From assembly GCA_946887105.1 (NCBI GenBank), contig CAMPKJ010000260.1, forward strand, positions 1 through 6,856: DNA of 6,856 nucleotides, given 5' to 3'. The notes beneath the pieces were generated by a model. The model made no database searches. It worked only from the letters and a program-made list of their open reading frames with translations, and was not told the DNA's origin. This DNA comes from an uncultured Acidobacteriota bacterium. GTDB taxonomy: Bacteria > Acidobacteriota > Thermoanaerobaculia > Gp7-AA8. Every line of letters begins with the position of its first letter. Position 1 is the first letter of the stretch. The position numbers and the translations under genes are program-made. Below are positions 6,043 through 6,856 of this stretch, piece after piece.

Positions 6043-6856
6043 ATGCGAATACGCCGGCCGGTCGTGCCCCACACCGTGTTCGCAGCGCTGATCGTAGCCG
6101 CGGTAGCGGTCGTGTATCGCATATCGGTTCGTACCGCTCCGATTCCGTCGCGTGCGGTGGAAGGGCGTGTGGCCGGTCTCGCGTACGGACCGCCCCCTCC
6201 GCCCGCGCGAGGCAATTTCTTCGAAGCGCCGAAGGCGCGAGCGAGCGCGGCGAAATCGATCGGCCGATCCGGTCGTGAACCGCGAGATGCTCGCGGAGCG
6301 CTCGCAGTGCGAGAGCTCGAGCGCTGCACGCGCAGTGAACCCGAGAACGACCGATGTTGGAGCGATCTCGCGGCGGCCTACATCGAGAGCGGCCGCCACG
6401 ATGCAGAACCGCGCGAGTTTGCGCGAGCTCTTGCGGCCGCGGATCGCGCACTGTTGATCGCGCCGACGCGCCCCGAAGCATTGTTCAACCGTGCAGTCGC
6501 GCTCGAGTTGCTGCTGCTGGCGCAGCCGGCCGCGGTGGCGTGGCGCCGTTACCTCACGCGCGACGGTGACTCGCTGTGGGCTTCCGAAGCCCGCGAACGG
6601 AAACGTGCACTCGAGACGCGGACGGCGAGCGAGTCGTGGAAGGAGGCCATGGCGCGGCTGGATCACGCGACGAAGATCGGCGACACGCGAACGATCGAAG
6701 AGATCGTCCGCGCGTTCCCTCAGGACGCGCGGACATTCGGAGAGCGTCGCTTCACGTGTGAATGGGAGGAGGCGCTGCGCGACGGGGAGAACGTTCGTGC
6801 GGCAGACCGTCTGGCGATGGCTCGCAGCTGGGCTGTAGGTTTGAGTACACCGTGCA
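6043..6856 (+). CDS. Membrane-anchored TPR protein, probably of the TPR-CHAT type (C-terminus missing)
   Basis: My translation gives 271 residues, open at the right edge with no stop. One hydrophobic helix (about 10-25) after a basic start (MRIRR) looks like an uncleaved signal anchor, so the rest is probably outside the cytoplasmic membrane. A proline-rich stretch (47-56) follows. TPR-like helical repeats cover about 82-190, with SDLAAAYIESG, ALAAADRALLIAPTRPEALFNRA in its conserved part and a W-R-R-Y-L segment. The region 198-265 (AFPQDARTFGE, W241, helix to 264) resembles the mid-section I recall from Acidobacteriota-type TPR proteins that end in a CHAT caspase-like peptidase domain. The CHAT domain itself is outside the window, so a peptidase role is inference. 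An SD overlapping the upstream stop couples it to the hybrid kinase, making it a candidate effector or co-regulated partner. A plain TPR scaffold remains possible. Confidence 0.82.
   Translation, partial: MRIRRPVVPHTVFAALIVAAVAVVYRISVRTAPIPSRAVEGRVAGLAYGPPPPPARGNFFEAPKARASAAKSIGRSGREPRDARGALAVRELERCTRSEPENDRCWSDLAAAYIESGRHDAEPREFARALAAADRALLIAPTRPEALFNRAVALELLLLAQPAAVAWRRYLTRDGDSLWASEARERKRALETRTASESWKEAMARLDHATKIGDTRTIEEIVRAFPQDARTFGERRFTCEWEEALRDGENVRAADRLAMARSWAVGLSTPC

Noticed and set aside
4632..6278. Plus-strand open frame of 548 residues overlapping the hybrid kinase
   Set aside because: It is extremely Arg/Ala/Gly-rich, shows no domain, and runs in another frame through well-conserved kinase motifs.
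4843..6666. Long minus-strand open frame (607 residues) across the end of the hybrid kinase and the TPR gene
   Set aside because: It is arginine- and histidine-rich low-complexity translation antisense to clear kinase, receiver and HPt motifs; such frames are expected in GC-rich DNA.

Overview
This 6.9 kb, GC-rich and gene-dense window looks like a chromosomal signal-transduction locus of a high-GC Gram-negative-type bacterium. The mix of a multi-PAS NtrB-like kinase, a SARP-like BTAD regulator, a BarA-like hybrid kinase and a membrane-anchored TPR protein resembles what is common in Acidobacteriota and similar soil phyla. That placement is inference from gene types only; there is no rRNA or other phylogenetic marker here. 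No mobile element, CRISPR array, tRNA or rRNA was seen.

Layout. Bases 1-1786 (minus strand) hold most of a soluble sensor histidine kinase with three PAS domains; its C-terminus lies beyond the left edge. Bases 1787-1965 are a divergent intergenic region with an AT-rich patch and two stem-loop/dyad structures of 42 nt each (1840-1881 and 1902-1943). Four plus-strand genes follow: (i) 1966-2424, a 152-residue protein of unknown family made of two diverged copies of one module; (ii) 2469-3659, an unusual regulator with an N-terminal SARP-like winged helix and BTAD and a C-terminal phospho-receiver; (iii) 3670-6033, a six-helix membrane hybrid kinase with HisKA, HATPase, a degenerate receiver, a true receiver and an HPt domain; (iv) 6043 to the right edge, the N-terminal part of a membrane-anchored TPR protein whose sequence resembles TPR-CHAT proteins.

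How they may work together. Genes ii, iii and iv are 10 and 9 nt apart, and the SD of gene iv overlaps the stop codon of gene iii, so they are probably one operon; gene i is 44 nt upstream and may belong to it. The hybrid kinase carries a full His-Asp-His relay (H226, D617, H733) but no DNA-binding output, while its neighbour has a receiver (D319) fused to a DNA-binding/BTAD module. The simplest reading is a four-step phosphorelay from a membrane sensor to a BTAD-type activator, co-transcribed with a TPR (possibly CHAT peptidase) effector and the orphan duplicated protein. The divergent PAS kinase may be an independent system or a second input.

The most interesting items are the orphan internally duplicated protein, the inverted BTAD-receiver architecture, its pairing with an HPt hybrid kinase and a TPR protein, and the structured divergent leader. 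Both edge genes are incomplete, so conclusions about the PAS kinase C-terminus and the TPR protein's effector domain depend on flanking sequence.
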